The notes beneath the pieces are model-generated. The model searched no databases. It was not told the DNA's origin and saw nothing but the letters and a program-made list of their open reading frames with translations. A program made the position numbers and the translations under genes. Shown piece after piece: positions 61,900 to 64,000 of a stretch of 64,000 nucleotides of DNA. The stretch covers positions 88,501-152,500 of the forward strand of contig JAXRKP010000659.1 in NCBI GenBank assembly GCA_037039925.1. The letters are read 5' to 3'. Origin of the DNA: Doris montereyensis. Taxonomy: Eukaryota; Mollusca; Gastropoda; Nudibranchia; Dorididae. Position 1 is the first letter of the stretch, and each line of letters opens with the position of its first letter.

Positions 61900-62904
61900 C
61901 TAAAAGGAAAAAAGGAAAAGTAACAGTTTAAAAGAAATTTCAGTGAAGATAATAATGTGGAAGTAAGGTAACATATTACTGGCAGCAAGAGCATCCTGTC
62001 TTGCATTACATGAATTTTTGTCCCTTCCTGATGTAACTTTTCAATTAGCCCTGACAATTGTTTGCTTATATCTAATGTCACATACAGGCCTATATTGTCG
62101 ATGCTGCACAAAAGAAAACGTGCAATTCCGGATATCCAAATTGCATTTTTCATGTCAATAACATCTCCAGAAATCACTCCATAATGTGATATATTTAAAA
62201 TCAATTTTATACCTAAAAAGTTTTCAAAACAAGCTGCACAAAATTCACTTGGCCATAGATGTCATTTTTCTACATCAGAAATCCACTCAAGTCCATCATT
62301 GACTGAGAGAGAGAACACACTTTTATATATTTATATTCATGTGCTGTTTGGCCTTATATTTTATTTTAAGCTTAAACTTATTTTTCAACAAAGCTAATGG
62401 CAGAGTTCACCAATTAATTGTAAATTCAAGTGTAATATGCCGCAAACATGAAATAAATATACAGGATTTTAATTATCAACAATTATATATTATATATATA
62501 TATATTTTTTTTCTATCATACCGTCTATTGTTTCTCTATTGGAGCAACACACTTTTCATGCAGAGGCGACAGTTTTGACATGTCAATATTGACTGTTTTC
62601 CATTCATGTCACGGAGTTTATTTTATCTAGTCAATCAATGCAATCACAATCTTGTTTTATCTTTAATACTATAATCTCAATATATCTGCATTATAAAATA
62701 TCATACACTATTATTTCAACAAACATTATTATTGCTACATCAACAAGTTATACCCTTTAAGAAACAGCTCATTTAATACACTAATAATCATAAGAAGAAA
62801 CTATTTGTATTGAGCACGACTGTTTTAGTTACCATTTTTCTTAAATCTATTCACTTAAATTCACCCCCCCCCTCCCTTTTCCCCCCTGAGTAGAATATCT
62901 TGGA
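61900..62904 (-). other. RPE: RPE intron, no further exon recognised
   Basis: I searched by eye for the preceding RPE exon (an H-x-M-V motif region) on the minus strand up to 64000 and did not see it. It should lie outside the window. Confidence 0.5.
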
Positions 62905-63150
62905 GGTATATCTATCAGTGGCATCAGTGGCCAGGTGGTCAGAGTGCCGACTTGGGATCATCAGGTCCTGGATTCGGATCCTAGCAAAGATAGGTCCGGC
63001 TTGAGTTCCTTCGGGAAGACATGCATTTCCCCCACTTGACCCAAGTACAAATGGGTACGCTTTAACTTGGAAGCAAAATCCTGCGTCAGACTTGAGTCCT
63101 TTCCAAAAGGTGGTTATTATCACCTGTTCCGCTTCATACTATAGAAACAG
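62905..63150 (+). mobile_element. SINE family C copy
   Basis: Head cagtggccaggtggtcagag and tcctggattcggatccta, body ccttcgggaagacatgc and acccaagtacaaatgggta, end cactatagaaacaggcccg-like. Lies 5' of the visible RPE exons. Confidence 0.75.
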
Positions 63151-64000
63151 GCCCGCACTATTCGTCATTAATACAGTGGACATCGCCACAATTCGCCATT
63201 AGCAGTGAAAGTGAAAGGTACTCGTCACTTATTCGGTTCGTCATTAATGACGAATGGACCCTGGCACGTGATGCGATCTACAAAATATCCTCTCTTGTGT
63301 CTATCTCTCTCATCCTATCTTTCTTGGTCTTGTCCTCTCTCTCTCTCAGTCTTGCATGTTATAAAATGTGCATGTCTCTTTTCTTCGTTTTGTTCTTTCT
63401 CCAGTTGCTTTATTTTGTTTAAGAACTCATGACTGATAGGAGTCAAATTGAACCTACGGCAAGGTTGACAGACATACTTACATGTGAAGCGGTCAACTCA
63501 GCAATGAACGACGCTGATAACAATCAAATGACATGCTTACAGATAGAACGCACTCGACTACCGACGAGCACCAAAACGCTGCTACTCGATTCGTCACCCA
63601 TTATCGGCAATACATCGGATGGCTGTCATTATTCCCAACCGTGTTGGGACAAAATACACATTTTTTATTATACATCAATTCATGTTTAGTAAGGCAAAAA
63701 AAAAATCAAAGCAAAACAGGATGCTCTCCTCCCTCTCTTTCTCTCTGTTCAAAAAGCTTGCAAAGGCAATATATATCAAATAAAAAAGACGTAGTGCCAA
63801 CACCCAGCTGGGAAGAAAAAATTAGTATTCTCAACACCCAGTTAGGAATAAAGAATAGCCAGTGTTGGTATTATTCCAAACGGTGGTGGGAATAAAAAAA
63901 AAGTAGTATTCTCATCACAGAACAGTTGGGAATAAGAAAAATGAGTATTTCTAACAAGGCTGGACATAAGGACAGGGTCCGATAATGTCTGTCTAATGAC
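63151..64000 (+). other. right edge, no recognised gene
   Basis: Contains repeated attcgtcattaat wording at 63160-63260 and a degenerate repeat of about 50 bases at 63790-63960 (caacacccagctgggaa and variants). No domain was recognised in the frames at 63429-63895. Confidence 0.45.

Noticed and set aside
63429..63895. Overlapping frames of 86 and 120 codons at the right edge
   Set aside because: No recognisable domains and partly within a degenerate repeat.

Overview
The window is nuclear DNA from an animal, most likely a mollusc or another lophotrochozoan. That placement is inferred from the AT-rich sequence, dense microsatellites, tRNA-derived SINEs, LINE remnants, a Ty3/Gypsy remnant, and a MUC4-like NIDO/AMOP/VWD/EGF gene. 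Nothing looks bacterial: all coding sequence is in short exons with GT-AG borders.

From about 0.45 to 50.04 kb, the plus strand carries the 3' portion of one large gene for a type I membrane protein. I assembled 37 exons by matching acceptors, donors and codon phase. In order they encode an AMOP domain, a von Willebrand type D domain, an Ig/cadherin-like linker, about 24 EGF modules (mostly one per phase 1-1 exon), a SEA-like domain with a G-S-V cleavage motif, a short Cys-containing segment, a transmembrane helix, and a 57-residue cytoplasmic tail ending at 50035. The 5' end (signal peptide and probably a NIDO domain) lies upstream of the window. Together the modules suggest a mucin-like cell-surface protein with a possible heterodimeric SEA junction. 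Four exons in the first 14 kb (exons 2, 6, 9, 10) contain indels that break the frame, while the 27 exons after 16 kb are clean.

The minus strand from 61.9 to 59.9 kb carries the last four exons (150 residues) of ribulose-5-phosphate 3-epimerase, a pentose phosphate pathway enzyme. Its first exons lie beyond the right edge. The two genes are convergent.

The introns and the 51.5-59.8 kb intergenic region are filled by repeats: a 1.05 kb (TTC)n(TTA)n tract, several long (CT)n/(GA)n tracts, tetranucleotide arrays, minisatellites of 26 to 54 bp, a broken Ty3/Gypsy pol in an EGF intron, three LINE fragments, a CENP-B-type transposase relic, three tRNA-derived SINE families, another dispersed repeat with about nine copies, and a roughly 1 kb tandem duplication in the last intron. 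The most distinctive repeat is a 28/34-bp satellite at 51.6-52.5 kb that appears to have grown from the 3' tail of a SINE and whose two unit lengths differ by one CCCTAA hexamer.

I found no convincing evidence for a new defence or enzymatic system. The observations most worth checking are the clustered frame lesions, the SINE-derived satellite, the SEA cleavage motif, the microexon, and the GC donor.
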